A stretch of 64,000 nt of DNA, taken from NCBI RefSeq assembly GCF_014699135.1, contig NZ_JACOFT010000004.1, positions 248,001 to 312,000 of the forward strand, read 5' to 3'. The notes under the pieces were generated by a model. The model made no database searches and was not told the DNA's origin. It saw only the letters and a program-made list of their open reading frames with translations. Position numbers and translations under genes: made by a program. Of this stretch, positions 36,823 through 46,634 are shown in pieces. Numbering within the stretch: position 1 is the first letter of the stretch; each line of letters starts with the position of its first letter. This DNA is from Cognatundibacterium aquatile. GTDB lineage: Bacteria > Pseudomonadota > Gammaproteobacteria > Burkholderiales > Burkholderiaceae_D.

Positions 36823-39057
36823 ATGCGTACACCTGGCTTTCCATTAAGTGTCATTGCTCTTTCTATTTTGCTTGGATTCAATACTATCGCCATTGCTCAG
36901 GAGAGTAAAAATGCGTCTTCTGAGTCTGACTCTTCTAAGCTGCCCAAAAAAGCACCAGTAAAAGCTTTGGATACACCGATGCAGAAGGTGGAAGTGCAGG
37001 GGGCCAAAAATTATGATGAACGTCGTCAGGACACTGCAACCAAGATCGTCGTGACACAGGAAGACATCGTTCGTTACGGCGATACTACGGTCGGTGACGT
37101 ATTGAAGCGATTGCCGGGTATTACCATGGGCGGTGTGCAGGGGCGTGGTGGCGAGATCCGCATGCGTGGCCTGGGATCAGGTTATACGCAGATTATGCTA
37201 AACGGTGAGCCGAGTCCGCCGGGCTTTTCTCTGGATTCTATCTCGCAGGATCTGATTGAACGCATAGAGATTATCCGTGCCGCAACAGCAGAGCTAAGCA
37301 CTCAGGCGATTGCGGGGGCAATCAACATTGTGCTGAAGCGCGCAGTGCAGACTGCACAGCGCGAGGTCAAGGTTGGCGCATCTGAAGACGGCGGTAAGTT
37401 TTCCGAGAATGTGAATCTGCAAATTTCAGATAAAGCAGGGCGTTATTCTTATTCTGTCTCCGGTAACTTCAATCATGGTCAATATGAACGGCCATCGACG
37501 ATCGTTGAATCAGGGGCAGATGTCAGCGGCAAGCCGAATAAGCAAACCAGAACCGATCAGTTGGGCTGGGGGACATTTAACGGCATAGGCCTGTCACCGA
37601 GAGTGAATATCTCGCTGGCGAATGGTGATACGTTGACCAGCCAGAGCTTTGTGAATGCCAATCGCTTTGCTGGCTATACCAGCGAGACAAGCCTGCCATT
37701 ACTAGAAAAATTACCGACTTATTTCAGTGATTTGCAGCGCATAGAATCTGAATTTGCGATGGTGCGTAGCGATCTTAATTGGATACATAAACTGGCTGAC
37801 AGTGCCAAATTGGAAGTCAAATTCGGCCTGAATTTTAATCGCCGTAATTCAGATGTTGGCTTGCTGGGGTACGGTAAGGAAAAGAATCAGATATTGGACA
37901 GGAAAAGCACGTCTGACGCATCAGATAAAGGCTTTACCTCGACGGGTAAGTATTCAGCGCCGTTCGTAGAAGACCATGCCTTTGTTTTTGGTTGGGATGG
38001 CGCTTACAGCAAGCGTAATGAGCATCGCCTGCAGACGGATATAGTTGCTCCTGGCAGCAATCTGATCGCTTTGCCGCTCAACGAAACTTATGATGCAGAT
38101 GTGACGCGCGTTGCTTTGTTTGCGCAGGATGAATGGAATGTGACTAAGCAATGGTCGGTCTACGCCGGTTTGCGCTGGGAGGCAATTGAAACGCGTAATC
38201 AGGGAACGGGCTATGATGAAGTCACCAATAAGTCGAGTGTGCTGAGTCCGATATTACAGACGCTCTGGAAGATTCCCGGTAGTAAAAATGATCAGGTACG
38301 TCTTGGTCTGACACGTACTTACAAGGCACCAAGCAGCGGGCAGCTAATTCCTCGTCGCTACCAGTCGAATAATAATAGCGAGACGAGTCCTGACAGCATT
38401 GGTAACCCGAATCTGAAGCCTGAGCTGGCATGGGGTATTGACGCGGCATTTGAACATTATCTTGCAGATGGTGGAACGTTGAGCGCCAGCGTTTACGTCA
38501 GAAAAATTGACGATATCATCCGTACTAAACTGGATCAGATCAACGGCATCTGGTTTACTTCTCCAGCCAATGATGGTCAGGCAACGACAAAAGGGATAGA
38601 GCTGGATGGGAAATTTCCGTTGCGTTCAATCATGAGTGATGCGCCAGCGATCGATTTTCGTGCCAATCTCTCGTTGAACTGGTCTGATCTGAAAACGGTG
38701 CCGGGACCGAATAATCGCCTGGATTCACAAACACCAGTCAGTGCAAATATCGGGATGGATTACAAATTATCGAAAGTTCCCCTGACCATCGGTGGCAATG
38801 CCAGTTATCAGAGCGGAGGTTTAGTACGGATATCTGCTGAACAAACCACGTATTCTGTTCCGAAACGGGTGTTGGATTTGTACGCGCTGTGGAAATTTGA
38901 TCCTAAGACCAATTTAAGAATTTCAGTAGCGAATTTGCTGCATCAGGATAATGTCTCATCCAACACCGTGGTTAACCAGTTGAATGGAACATCTCAGCAA
39001 ATTCGTTACACCCCAACCACGGTGGCTGTCAGGGCGATGCTGGAACATAAATTCTGA
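36823..39057 (+). CDS. TonB-dependent receptor
   Basis: 744 residues. The signal peptide ends near NTIAIAQESK. The plug domain carries DTATKIVVTQEDIVRYG, LKRLPGITMGG and RGGEIRMRGLGSGYTQIMLNG; the barrel ends AMLEHKF with a terminal aromatic. It differs clearly from the 2444-4627 receptor, being closer to FepA/PupB-like or haem/vitamin receptors. No Fur box or riboswitch is recognisable in the 137 bases upstream, so the substrate is uncertain. Confidence 0.9.
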   Translation: MRTPGFPLSVIALSILLGFNTIAIAQESKNASSESDSSKLPKKAPVKALDTPMQKVEVQGAKNYDERRQDTATKIVVTQEDIVRYGDTTVGDVLKRLPGITMGGVQGRGGEIRMRGLGSGYTQIMLNGEPSPPGFSLDSISQDLIERIEIIRAATAELSTQAIAGAINIVLKRAVQTAQREVKVGASEDGGKFSENVNLQISDKAGRYSYSVSGNFNHGQYERPSTIVESGADVSGKPNKQTRTDQLGWGTFNGIGLSPRVNISLANGDTLTSQSFVNANRFAGYTSETSLPLLEKLPTYFSDLQRIESEFAMVRSDLNWIHKLADSAKLEVKFGLNFNRRNSDVGLLGYGKEKNQILDRKSTSDASDKGFTSTGKYSAPFVEDHAFVFGWDGAYSKRNEHRLQTDIVAPGSNLIALPLNETYDADVTRVALFAQDEWNVTKQWSVYAGLRWEAIETRNQGTGYDEVTNKSSVLSPILQTLWKIPGSKNDQVRLGLTRTYKAPSSGQLIPRRYQSNNNSETSPDSIGNPNLKPELAWGIDAAFEHYLADGGTLSASVYVRKIDDIIRTKLDQINGIWFTSPANDGQATTKGIELDGKFPLRSIMSDAPAIDFRANLSLNWSDLKTVPGPNNRLDSQTPVSANIGMDYKLSKVPLTIGGNASYQSGGLVRISAEQTTYSVPKRVLDLYALWKFDPKTNLRISVANLLHQDNVSSNTVVNQLNGTSQQIRYTPTTVAVRAMLEHKF

Positions 39058-39093
39058 GGGCGCTAAAGACCTGAATTTGCTTTTGTGAAGAAA

Positions 39094-39125
39094 AACGCTG
39101 GCGTTATCAGTCGGCGTTTTTTATT
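39094..39125. terminator. Terminator between TonB receptor and pilin-like gene
   Basis: AAAAACGC and GCGTTTTTT flank a 16-base loop that includes a small internal repeat; a U-run is present on the plus strand and a shorter one on the minus. It fits the convergent ends of the two genes. Confidence 0.55.
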
Positions 39126-39609
39126 TCGCTTTACTGCGGCAAATGAAGGGCAGGTACTGGGTAGGCAGCGTTGTTTTATCTGCGCCTTTGATTGTCATTT
39201 TGTCCGGTGCCTGCGCATTAGCGCAGACCCAGGTAACCGGGACAACATGCGCATCTTCAACGACGGCCGGACGTAAAGAAAGCACTTTGCCTTTTATCGA
39301 ATTACTGGCGCGATTACCGAAGGTAATATGAACGACACCTTCTTCCACGCTGACGTCGCTGACGAAATTATTGACGATTTTGTCGGAAGAGGGTAATCCT
39401 GCAGCAGTATTGTCAGTCGGGAATTTTTGCCCTGCTAGCCAGGCCATTTCTACCGGCTTCTTCGCCACATCAGCCAACGGCATCGCCGCTTCGATTTGTT
39501 CGCGGATGACTTTGTATAAATACGATGGGGCAGCCATCGCAGCAAGTATGCCGATGATCGCAATTACTGCCAGAATTTCTAATAGAGTGAAGCCAGATTG
39601 TTTTTTCAT
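39121..39609 (-). CDS. Type IV pilin-like protein
   Basis: 162 residues from ATG at 39609. Longer frame starts have no RBS and would hide the prepilin signal. The class III prepilin leader KKQSG|FTLLEILAVIAIIG has the expected cleavage after Gly and Glu at position 5 of the mature protein, then a long hydrophobic helix. The C-terminal part has a CANAQ...FICR pair of Cys that could close a D-loop. It is an orphan in this window, perhaps a minor pilin or an adhesin-type pilin. Confidence 0.85.
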   Translation of the reverse strand: MKKQSGFTLLEILAVIAIIGILAAMAAPSYLYKVIREQIEAAMPLADVAKKPVEMAWLAGQKFPTDNTAAGLPSSDKIVNNFVSDVSVEEGVVHITFGNRASNSIKGKVLSLRPAVVEDAHVVPVTWVCANAQAPDKMTIKGADKTTLPTQYLPFICRSKAK

Positions 39610-39784
39610 ATTGCACGAAGACGACGGGGAATTTTCAGCAATATAAAGGAAAAACGCAGATTCGCGTAACGAATTCATGTGCGGCATCGGTTTTTTCCTG
39701 TTTTCAACTGATCTGCATGACACAATTTTTCCTATCGTTGATAATGCGTGCACTCTTTAATTGCACTGATTTTTGCGCCTGCTT

Positions 39785-40375
39785 ATGAATGATACCGTTC
39801 AATTTTTCGGTTTTACGACGACCTTGCTCGAATTACTGTCGTTTATTTTGTCGTTGGTAACCGTTGCGCTGAACATTCGCCAGATACATTGGGCCTGGTT
39901 ATTCTCGATATTGTCTTCCGGTCTGTATGCCAGCGTATTTTTTGATGCGCGGTTATATGGCGATATGGGACTGCAATGGGTCTTTATTATCGTTTCTGTG
40001 TGGGGATGGTTTCTGTGGTGGCGAGGCATTGATGGAAGTAGCCAGTTGCCGGTCTCTGCACTCGGCTTTCGCGAGAGGGGGCTTGCCGTCATCGCATGGG
40101 GTCTGGGATTTGCGGCGTTGGCATGGTTTTTAAAGAGTTATACCGATACTGATGTTCCTCTGGCGGATGGCTTTCTGACCGCTGGCAGCTTGCTTGGGCA
40201 GGTTTTGTTGTCCAGAAAAAAAATTGAAAACTGGCTTATCTGGATTGTCGTTGATGTCCTGTATGTCGGTTTGTATGTATATAAAAACCTGATGCTGACC
40301 GCGGCCTTGTATGCGGTGTTTGTCGTCATGGCGATCATGGGGCTACGCGCCTGGAGTAAAACATGTCAGCAGTAA
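39785..40375 (+). CDS. pnuC: Nicotinamide riboside transporter PnuC
   Basis: 196 residues from ATG at 39785; TTG at 39773 adds only four residues. It has seven hydrophobic segments and the PnuC block FYWWGWF-like VSVWGWFLWWRGIDG and NWLIWIVVDVLYVGLY. It imports nicotinamide riboside by facilitated diffusion, with trapping by the kinase encoded next. It overlaps the kinase gene by 13 bases, which supports NR over thiamin (PnuT) as the substrate. Confidence 0.9.
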   Translation: MNDTVQFFGFTTTLLELLSFILSLVTVALNIRQIHWAWLFSILSSGLYASVFFDARLYGDMGLQWVFIIVSVWGWFLWWRGIDGSSQLPVSALGFRERGLAVIAWGLGFAALAWFLKSYTDTDVPLADGFLTAGSLLGQVLLSRKKIENWLIWIVVDVLYVGLYVYKNLMLTAALYAVFVVMAIMGLRAWSKTCQQ

Positions 40376-40899
40376 AGTCGAATACACAGCGTATCGCAAT
40401 TTTAGGTGCAGAATCATCCGGTAAGTCTGCGCTTGCAGAGGCGCTTGCGCAGCGCTATCAGACCGTATGGGTACCCGAGTATTTGCGTGAATTTGTCGAA
40501 ACGCAACAGCGTGTTCCGCGTGAAAGTGAGCAAGTGATGATTGCACGCACGCAGCTAGAGCGCGAGGATGCAATGGCGCCGAAGGCGAATGAATGGTTAT
40601 TTTGCGATACCACACCATTGATGACTGCAATTTATAGCGACTATTATTTTTCTTCAGCTGGTGATGAGCTGATGGCGTTGGCAGATCAGCATCATTATGA
40701 CTTCACGGTGGTGACGGCACCTGATCTGCCTTGGGTTGCAGATGGCCTGCAAAGAGAGTCACCAGCGGTGCGGCAGGCAATTCATGAGCGCGTGTTGGCG
40801 GAACTTGAAGAGCGTGAAATTCCTCATTTACTGATAGAGGGAAGTCTTGCACAGCGAGTAGAACAGGTAGAGTTTGCCTTAACATTTCTGATGACATAA
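40363..40899 (+). CDS. Nicotinamide riboside kinase, NadR C-terminal-domain type
   Basis: 178 residues corresponding to the NadR kinase domain only; the adenylyltransferase and HTH parts are absent. Walker A GAESSGKSALA is near residues 15-25; WLFCDTTPLMTAIYSDYYF is the NadR-family middle block. It phosphorylates NR to NMN, trapping it after PnuC import. It overlaps pnuC by 13 bases. It lies convergent to rpoD across a strong terminator. Confidence 0.88.
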   Translation: MSAVKSNTQRIAILGAESSGKSALAEALAQRYQTVWVPEYLREFVETQQRVPRESEQVMIARTQLEREDAMAPKANEWLFCDTTPLMTAIYSDYYFSSAGDELMALADQHHYDFTVVTAPDLPWVADGLQRESPAVRQAIHERVLAELEEREIPHLLIEGSLAQRVEQVEFALTFLMT

Positions 40900-40928
40900 A
40901 AAATGCCGCTGAGACCAGCGGCATTTTT
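40898..40928. terminator. Bidirectional terminator between NR kinase and rpoD
   Basis: AAATGCCGCT, a six-base loop, AGCGGCATTTTT, with A and U runs on both sides. Confidence 0.88.
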
Positions 40929-40968
40929 CTGCGTGATGCAAGCAGCACAGGCATCGAATTGATTCTGC

Positions 40969-43851
40969 TTACTGATTTTCCATCAGGCCTTTCAGATGAT
41001 CAGCTTTACCCGGATGGCGTAATTTCTTCATTGCTTTCGCTTCGATCTGGCGTATCCGTTCGCGCGTGACTTCAAATTGCTTGCCAACTTCTTCCAATGT
41101 AAATTCGCTCGCGGTTTCAAGGCCGAAACGCATGCGCAATACTTTCGCTTCGCGCGGGCTTAATGAGTCGAGTGCTTCTTTCAGTTTTTGCTGAACCGAG
41201 GCTTGCATCGCGGCAGCCATCGGCGACATTGTCATACTGTCTTCAATGAAATCACCGAGCTGCGAGTCACCATCATCGCCGATAGGCACATCCAGAGAAA
41301 CAGGCTCTTTTGCGATCTTCAGAATCTCGCGTACTTTCACTTCCGGTAAGCCCATTTTTTCGGCAATCGCGGCTGGCTCAGGTTCGAGACCACTTGCCTG
41401 CAGGAGTTGGCGCTTGACGCGGTTCATCTTGTTGATGGTTTCTATCATGTGTACCGGCACGCGTATCGTACGCGCCTGATCCGCGATAGCGCGGGCAATC
41501 GCCTGACGTATCCACCATGTTGCGTAGGTAGAGAATTTATAGCCGCGACGGTATTCGAATTTATCTACCGCTTTCAGCAGGCCGATATTACCTTCCTGAA
41601 TCAGATCCAAGAATTGTAAGCCACGGTTCACATATTTTTTTGCAATGGAAATCACCAGACGCAAGTTCGCTTCCGTCATCGCGCGCTTTGCTTCGCTGGA
41701 ACGTTTTTCACCGGCGATCATTTGCTTATTGATGTCGCGCAAAGCGCTTAACGGCAGCTCAACACGTTCTTCCAGCTGGATGAATTTCTGTTGTAGTTCC
41801 CGTGCCGCGTGAATCTGGCGAGACAGGACCGCAGCGTAAGGCTGAACCGATTGCATTTCATGTTCCAGCCACGCCGTATTGGTTGCATGTGTGCGCAGCA
41901 TATCCACGAAATAGGCGCGTGGCATGCCGCATTTATTCACCAATAGTTCCAGCATTTGCTTTTCAGTGTTGCGCAAATCTTTCATTTGTTTGCGCAAAGT
42001 ATCGCAAAGCTTTTCTGCCGTCTTTACCGTGAAACGCATACCTTGCAATTCGCGGGAAATCGCTTGCTGTGCGGCCACATAGGCGGTTGAGCCGTAGCCA
42101 TCCTTGGCTCGTGCAGCTTGCATGTCATCAAAACGCTTGGCAACAACCGCAAATTTTTGCAGCGACCCTGCCTTTAACTGTTGTAATTGTTCATCACTGA
42201 TGCCGCCGACGTTATCGCTGACAGCGTCGTCATCGTCGTCAACCTCATCCGTGTCGTCGCCATCACTTAGCAATAATGCCGACACATCATTTTCTTCAGG
42301 ATTGAGCAGACCATCAATGATGTCGTCAATGCGTACTTCATCTTTTTCAATTTTTTCTGCGATCAGCAGAATTTCCCTGATCGTACCAGGACATGCGGAG
42401 ATCGCTTGTACCATGTCTTTCAGGCCGTCTTCTATGCGTTTGGCGATTTCGATTTCACCAGTTCTGGTCAGCAGTTCGACGCCACCCATTTCACGCATAT
42501 ACATGCGCACAGGGTCGGTCGTGCGACCGAAATCAGAGTCAACAGTTGCCAGTGCCGCCGCTGCAACGGATTCGGCTTCATCATCGCTGACGACAATCGT
42601 GACGTTATCGGTCAGCAACATCATTTCAGCATCGGGCGCTTTATCGTACACCGCAATGCCCATGTCATTGAGCGTGCTGATAACGTCCTGAATCATTTCC
42701 GGGTCAGCGACTTCTTCCGGCAAGTGATCGTTAATTTCAGCATGGGTCAGATACGAACGGTCTTTGCCGAGGCGGATTAACTTTGTTAATTGCTTGCGAT
42801 ATTGTTCCAGTTGCTCTTCATTGAGCGCGCCGCCTGATTTTTTACTTTTTGCTCTGGCTGCCCGTTTCAGTTCTGCAGATTCAGCGGCATTCAGTGCCTG
42901 TATCTCGTCGTTTTCAAACTGAAATTCCGATGGTTTCCGACCACGTTTTGCAGGTTCCTTGCTACCGGATAAGACATAGTTTGACGTATCGATATTGCTG
43001 AACGCGGCTGCAGTATTCGCTACCGGCTCTGACTTAACCGGCGTTGCAACGGTCGTTGTGGCTTTTGCCTGAACCGGAGTGGTTGACACTGGCGTCACAT
43101 GTGTTGACAGCGCTACTGCTCGCGGCGCGTCTGCCAATACAGGCTTGTCGGCAATGCTGGCAGGGCGCAACGAAATACTGGCTGGCGCAGCAACTGGAGC
43201 TACTGGTTTTAGTGTTGTGACGGGTGCTGCCGGTGCAAATTTACCTGAGCCTATGCGTGCTTCGCGTTTTACCGTCGTCGGTGCCGGTTTCGCGCCAGGT
43301 TGATCTGACAGAAGCAATTTTTTTGCGACTTTGGGTTCTGTTTTGCGGATAACGGCGGCACGCGGCTTTGCAATGTCTGCGCCGGATAAAGTTTGCAATC
43401 CGGCTTTCAGATCAGCGCGAATTTCTGTTTTTACTTCTGGCTTTGCAGGCACTTCAGCTGTTTGCTCGGCGTGTGCTTCTGCATTGTCAGTGGGCGGCAG
43501 TGTTTCTGCAGCGATGCCGGAGCTATCGACGACTACCAGTTCGGTTTCATCAAAAGGCATACTGCTCATTGCTTCGATGTCTTCCGCTGTTAACGCTTTT
43601 GCCGGCGCAATGATCGCTTCAGCCATGACGGGCTGCATGCGTGAACGGCGTTTCGTCACGACCATGACGGGTGCTGCTGGTGTGCTAATTTGAGGTTCTT
43701 CCATTTTTTCCGCTGTTGGCGTTGCAGGCGTTTCTGCGTTGGATGGCGCAGCTGCCGCAGCACGATTCAGCTGCAAGGTTTTTTTACCCAGAGTGAGTGT
43801 GGCGCCAGTTTTTTGAGCGGGAATAGTTGAGTCAGTTAAGCTGGTTTTCAT
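40969..43851 (-). CDS. rpoD: Primary sigma factor RpoD with long N-terminal extension
   Basis: 960 residues from ATG at 43851. The frame to 44004 gives a poor N-terminus. The core is complete: region 1.1 at about 341-415, region 1.2 [16 protein letters not shown], region 2 with [17 protein letters not shown] and [19 protein letters not shown], region 3, and region 4 [21 protein letters not shown]. An acidic insert ([12 protein letters not shown]) lies between 1.2 and 2. Residues 1-340 are a Pro/Ala/Lys/Thr-rich, low-complexity extension. The length is well above the 613 residues of E. coli RpoD. dnaG is not adjacent on this side. Confidence 0.96.
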   Translation of the reverse strand: MKTSLTDSTIPAQKTGATLTLGKKTLQLNRAAAAAPSNAETPATPTAEKMEEPQISTPAAPVMVVTKRRSRMQPVMAEAIIAPAKALTAEDIEAMSSMPFDETELVVVDSSGIAAETLPPTDNAEAHAEQTAEVPAKPEVKTEIRADLKAGLQTLSGADIAKPRAAVIRKTEPKVAKKLLLSDQPGAKPAPTTVKREARIGSGKFAPAAPVTTLKPVAPVAAPASISLRPASIADKPVLADAPRAVALSTHVTPVSTTPVQAKATTTVATPVKSEPVANTAAAFSNIDTSNYVLSGSKEPAKRGRKPSEFQFENDEIQALNAAESAELKRAARAKSKKSGGALNEEQLEQYRKQLTKLIRLGKDRSYLTHAEINDHLPEEVADPEMIQDVISTLNDMGIAVYDKAPDAEMMLLTDNVTIVVSDDEAESVAAAALATVDSDFGRTTDPVRMYMREMGGVELLTRTGEIEIAKRIEDGLKDMVQAISACPGTIREILLIAEKIEKDEVRIDDIIDGLLNPEENDVSALLLSDGDDTDEVDDDDDAVSDNVGGISDEQLQQLKAGSLQKFAVVAKRFDDMQAARAKDGYGSTAYVAAQQAISRELQGMRFTVKTAEKLCDTLRKQMKDLRNTEKQMLELLVNKCGMPRAYFVDMLRTHATNTAWLEHEMQSVQPYAAVLSRQIHAARELQQKFIQLEERVELPLSALRDINKQMIAGEKRSSEAKRAMTEANLRLVISIAKKYVNRGLQFLDLIQEGNIGLLKAVDKFEYRRGYKFSTYATWWIRQAIARAIADQARTIRVPVHMIETINKMNRVKRQLLQASGLEPEPAAIAEKMGLPEVKVREILKIAKEPVSLDVPIGDDGDSQLGDFIEDSMTMSPMAAAMQASVQQKLKEALDSLSPREAKVLRMRFGLETASEFTLEEVGKQFEVTRERIRQIEAKAMKKLRHPGKADHLKGLMENQ

Positions 43852-43960
43852 GTAACAAAGTCGAGTGCGACAACAAAGTCTTGTCAATAGTGTATGGCGA
43901 TGGCAATGGTGATAATCTGTTGGTCGTCTGCACTGGCGATCAACGGTATCACGGATGAAA

Positions 43961-43983
43961 AAGCCCGCTGGTAAAAGCGGGCT
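43961..43983 (-). terminator. Leftward terminator-like hairpin upstream of rpoD
   Basis: On the minus strand AGCCCGCT and AGCGGGCT pair across a 6-base loop, followed by TTTTTC. It would end a transcript arriving from the right. Confidence 0.7.
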
Positions 43984-44104
43984 ACGCTGATGAAAGCGAT
44001 TCAATCATTTTTTGCTCAAACTGGTTCTCGGAAAGAGACGCGAGGGCGAGATTATCCTCGGCTTGGCACCGCTTGACAAGTTTTGTATGCGTTTCCTGAA
44101 AATA

Positions 44105-44144
44105 AAAATGAGGTGCGCATTGTAGCGTTTAATTCGCACCTCAT
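44105..44144 (-). terminator. Second leftward terminator-like hairpin upstream of rpoD
   Basis: On the minus strand ATGAGGTGCG and CGCACCTCAT form a perfect 10-bp stem with a 17-base loop, followed by TTTTATTTTC. No leftward gene lies to its right within 190 bases of the start of the rightward cytochrome gene. Confidence 0.65.
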
Positions 44145-44330
44145 GGGAGAACCTTGTGTTTAAAGGCTTTGCGGGCGGACGAGTAAAATCGGAATGGAAA
44201 AATTATGCATATTTTTTAATTAATACCGATAATAGATGGAGAGAGAACCGCGCAATGCTTGAGCTGAAATGAGATGTCGCAGGCATTCGGCTTTTATAAA
44301 AAAGATGGCTAATTTATTCTGAGACGCACC

Positions 44331-45056
44331 ATGCTCAATCATCGTAATTTTTTAAACTGTATTTTGCTGGCGGGGGGAATATTTGCTTTGCCTTCGCTGG
44401 CGCAGAATATTCCTGATACGCTGGCGCAGCGTTTGAAAGCATGCACCTCATGTCATGGGGCGCAGGGCAGGGCGGCGAGCGATGGCTATTACCCTCGCCT
44501 CGCCGGAAAACCAGAAGGATACTTATTACATCAGCTGAAAAACTTCAGGGACGGTCAACGCCGGTATCCACTGATGAATTCTCTGCTCAGTAACTTAAGT
44601 GATGCCTATCTTCAGGAAATTGCGGCTTTCTTTGCTGATCAGCACCCCCCTTATGCGTCTCCACAGCCAACTGAGGCTAGCCTGGCAATAATGGTGCGTG
44701 GGCGTGAGCTGGTGATGGAGGGGGATCAGCAGAAAAAATTACCGGCATGTATCTCTTGTCACGGCGAAAAAATGACCGGAGTTGCTCCCTTTATTCCGGG
44801 TGTACTCGGCTTGCCAAGAGACTATATTGTTGCGCAGCTGGGTGCCTGGCAGACCGGCAGCCGGCGCGCGCATGCGCCTGACTGTATGCGGCAGGTGGCG
44901 CAAAGGCTGGCACCTGCGGATATTGCTGCCGTATCCGCCTGGCTGGCCTCACAAATGGTGCCGGACAACGGGATTGCTGTCAGCGCTAAGGATATTCCTC
45001 GCTTTCGCTTACCTCTGCAATGCGGCAGCGTTTCTGAGGATAAGCAAATTAAATAG
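44331..45056 (+). CDS. Exported diheme cytochrome c
   Basis: 241 residues. The signal peptide (residues 1-25, ending SLAQ) is followed by two class I cytochrome c domains with haem motifs CTSCH (38-42) and CISCH (140-144). It is of the c4/tandem-domain type, probably a periplasmic electron carrier or oxidase/dehydrogenase subunit. The triheme cytochrome gene follows 173 bases downstream in the same direction. Confidence 0.9.
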   Translation: MLNHRNFLNCILLAGGIFALPSLAQNIPDTLAQRLKACTSCHGAQGRAASDGYYPRLAGKPEGYLLHQLKNFRDGQRRYPLMNSLLSNLSDAYLQEIAAFFADQHPPYASPQPTEASLAIMVRGRELVMEGDQQKKLPACISCHGEKMTGVAPFIPGVLGLPRDYIVAQLGAWQTGSRRAHAPDCMRQVAQRLAPADIAAVSAWLASQMVPDNGIAVSAKDIPRFRLPLQCGSVSEDKQIK

Positions 45057-45229
45057 ATAACAGAACCTGGTTATCTGGGCTTGTGGATTTTGATGGCTAT
45101 CGGTCTGGCCGTTTCATACATCATTGAAACGACGCAAGTAAAGTTTTACCACTTTGAATATCACAAGATGTGACAAGCTGATCGGAAAATGATAAATGCG
45201 ATGCGAGTTGTTCTGGAGACGACCTCTGT

Positions 45230-46549
45230 ATGAAAAAAATGCTTATCCATTTTTTTGTTGTCGTTCTGTTCTTGCTGACGGGTATCAGCGTGTACGCTTA
45301 CTTTGTCGGTTACAGGGTTGATGGGAATGCGTCTTTGGTGTCTTTCGGTACGTCGACCGACAGGGCGCTACTCATCCGTCGCGGTGAGTATCTGACAAGG
45401 GCGGGTAACTGTTTTGGGTGCCATACGGTCAAGGGCGGTGCTGCCTATGCCGGTGGCAGGATATTGCGTTCGGAATATGGTAATTTTGTTTCACCAAACA
45501 TTACCCCGGATAGTGTCACCGGTATTGGGAGCTGGACTTCCAATGACTTCTGGCTTGCCTTGCATTTTGGTAAGGCAAAAGACGGGCGGCTCTTATATCC
45601 TGCTTTCCCGTATCCTAATTACAGTCAGATAAGCAGAGCGGATGCAGAGGCGATGTTTGCCTTTCTGAAGACGATACCAGCGATCTCTCAGAAAAATCCG
45701 GATCATGAATTACGCTTTCCTTATAACCAGCGGCGTTTGCTGGCATTCTGGCGTGCCATGTATTTCAAACCTGCTGTATTTGCAGAAGACAAAACAAAAT
45801 CTCCTGAGTGGAATCGAGGCGCATATCTGGTAAAGGGTTTGGGGCATTGCAGTGCGTGTCATAGTCAGCGTAATGTTTTCGGTGCGAATGATGGGGTAAG
45901 TGATTTTTCTGGCGGGGAACTTTCGCAGATTCAATGGTATGCGCCGTCCTTGTTGCATACCAATGAAGCGCACTTACAGAACTGGACGCAAAATGAGGCT
46001 GCGACTTTACTCAAAACGGGCGTTAACCACAAATCTGTCATGAGCGGGCCGATGGCAGAAGTAGTCTTTGATAGCCTGCAATATCTGACCGATGCTGATA
46101 TCAACGCAATGATCACCTATTTACAGGCCATTCCAGTAACGAAAGCGGATAGCGTCAGTGCGCTTGATCAGGCGTTGACCGAGCCTGATCGTAATGAAAA
46201 AACGAAAAAGCAAATGATGCAGCAAGGCGCTGTACTGTATAGAACTCATTGCATGGATTGCCACGGTGCTCAGGGCGAAGGATTTACCTCTGTATACCCG
46301 GCTCTCAAAGGGAATCCTGGCTTGCAGATGAATTCAATTGCGAATCCTTTACTGGTAATACTTGCGGGAGGTTTTGCTCCTGTAACGCAATTAAATCCCC
46401 GACCTTACAGCATGCCACCATTTGGACCTGTATTAAGTGACAGCGAGGTCGCTATCTTGCTTAGCTACATAAGAAACAGTTGGGGGAACAAAGCTGCATT
46501 CGTGACTGCTGCAGAGGTCAATCATTACAGAACTGTGCCGATGGATTGA
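45230..46549 (+). CDS. Membrane-anchored triheme cytochrome c
   Basis: 439 residues. An N-terminal hydrophobic anchor (residues 5-27) precedes three haem motifs CFGCH (61-65), CSACH (207-211) and CMDCH (341-345), each in a cytochrome c domain. This three-domain plan matches the cytochrome c subunit of membrane-bound alcohol, gluconate or aldehyde dehydrogenases. No FAD/PQQ or molybdopterin subunit gene is adjacent, so it must partner with proteins encoded elsewhere. RBS GGAGACG. Confidence 0.9.
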   Translation: MKKMLIHFFVVVLFLLTGISVYAYFVGYRVDGNASLVSFGTSTDRALLIRRGEYLTRAGNCFGCHTVKGGAAYAGGRILRSEYGNFVSPNITPDSVTGIGSWTSNDFWLALHFGKAKDGRLLYPAFPYPNYSQISRADAEAMFAFLKTIPAISQKNPDHELRFPYNQRRLLAFWRAMYFKPAVFAEDKTKSPEWNRGAYLVKGLGHCSACHSQRNVFGANDGVSDFSGGELSQIQWYAPSLLHTNEAHLQNWTQNEAATLLKTGVNHKSVMSGPMAEVVFDSLQYLTDADINAMITYLQAIPVTKADSVSALDQALTEPDRNEKTKKQMMQQGAVLYRTHCMDCHGAQGEGFTSVYPALKGNPGLQMNSIANPLLVILAGGFAPVTQLNPRPYSMPPFGPVLSDSEVAILLSYIRNSWGNKAAFVTAAEVNHYRTVPMD

Positions 46550-46634
46550 CGTATGCCAAGCACCTTATCAACCTTAATATCTGGCGATGTAAAAAAATGA
46601 ATCTTGTATCTTCGCCTGCAACCTTGACAGAAAA

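Larger units (their letters stand above)
43852..44330. other. rpoD upstream region with two leftward terminators
   Basis: 479 bases without a supported gene, containing the rpoD promoter and two minus-strand terminator-like hairpins (listed separately) at 43961-43983 and 44105-44144. A 35-codon minus-strand frame (ending TAG at 43982-43984) reads coherently but has no start codon, so it is not called. An sRNA between the hairpins is possible. Confidence 0.5.

Noticed and set aside
40969..44004. Longer RpoD start at 44004
   Set aside because: The extra 51 residues are not sigma-like and cover one of the two minus-strand terminators (43961-43983).
43982..44098. 35-codon minus-strand frame upstream of rpoD
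   Set aside because: Reads coherently but has no start codon before the upstream stop; not callable as a CDS. Kept only as part of the sRNA/relic finding.
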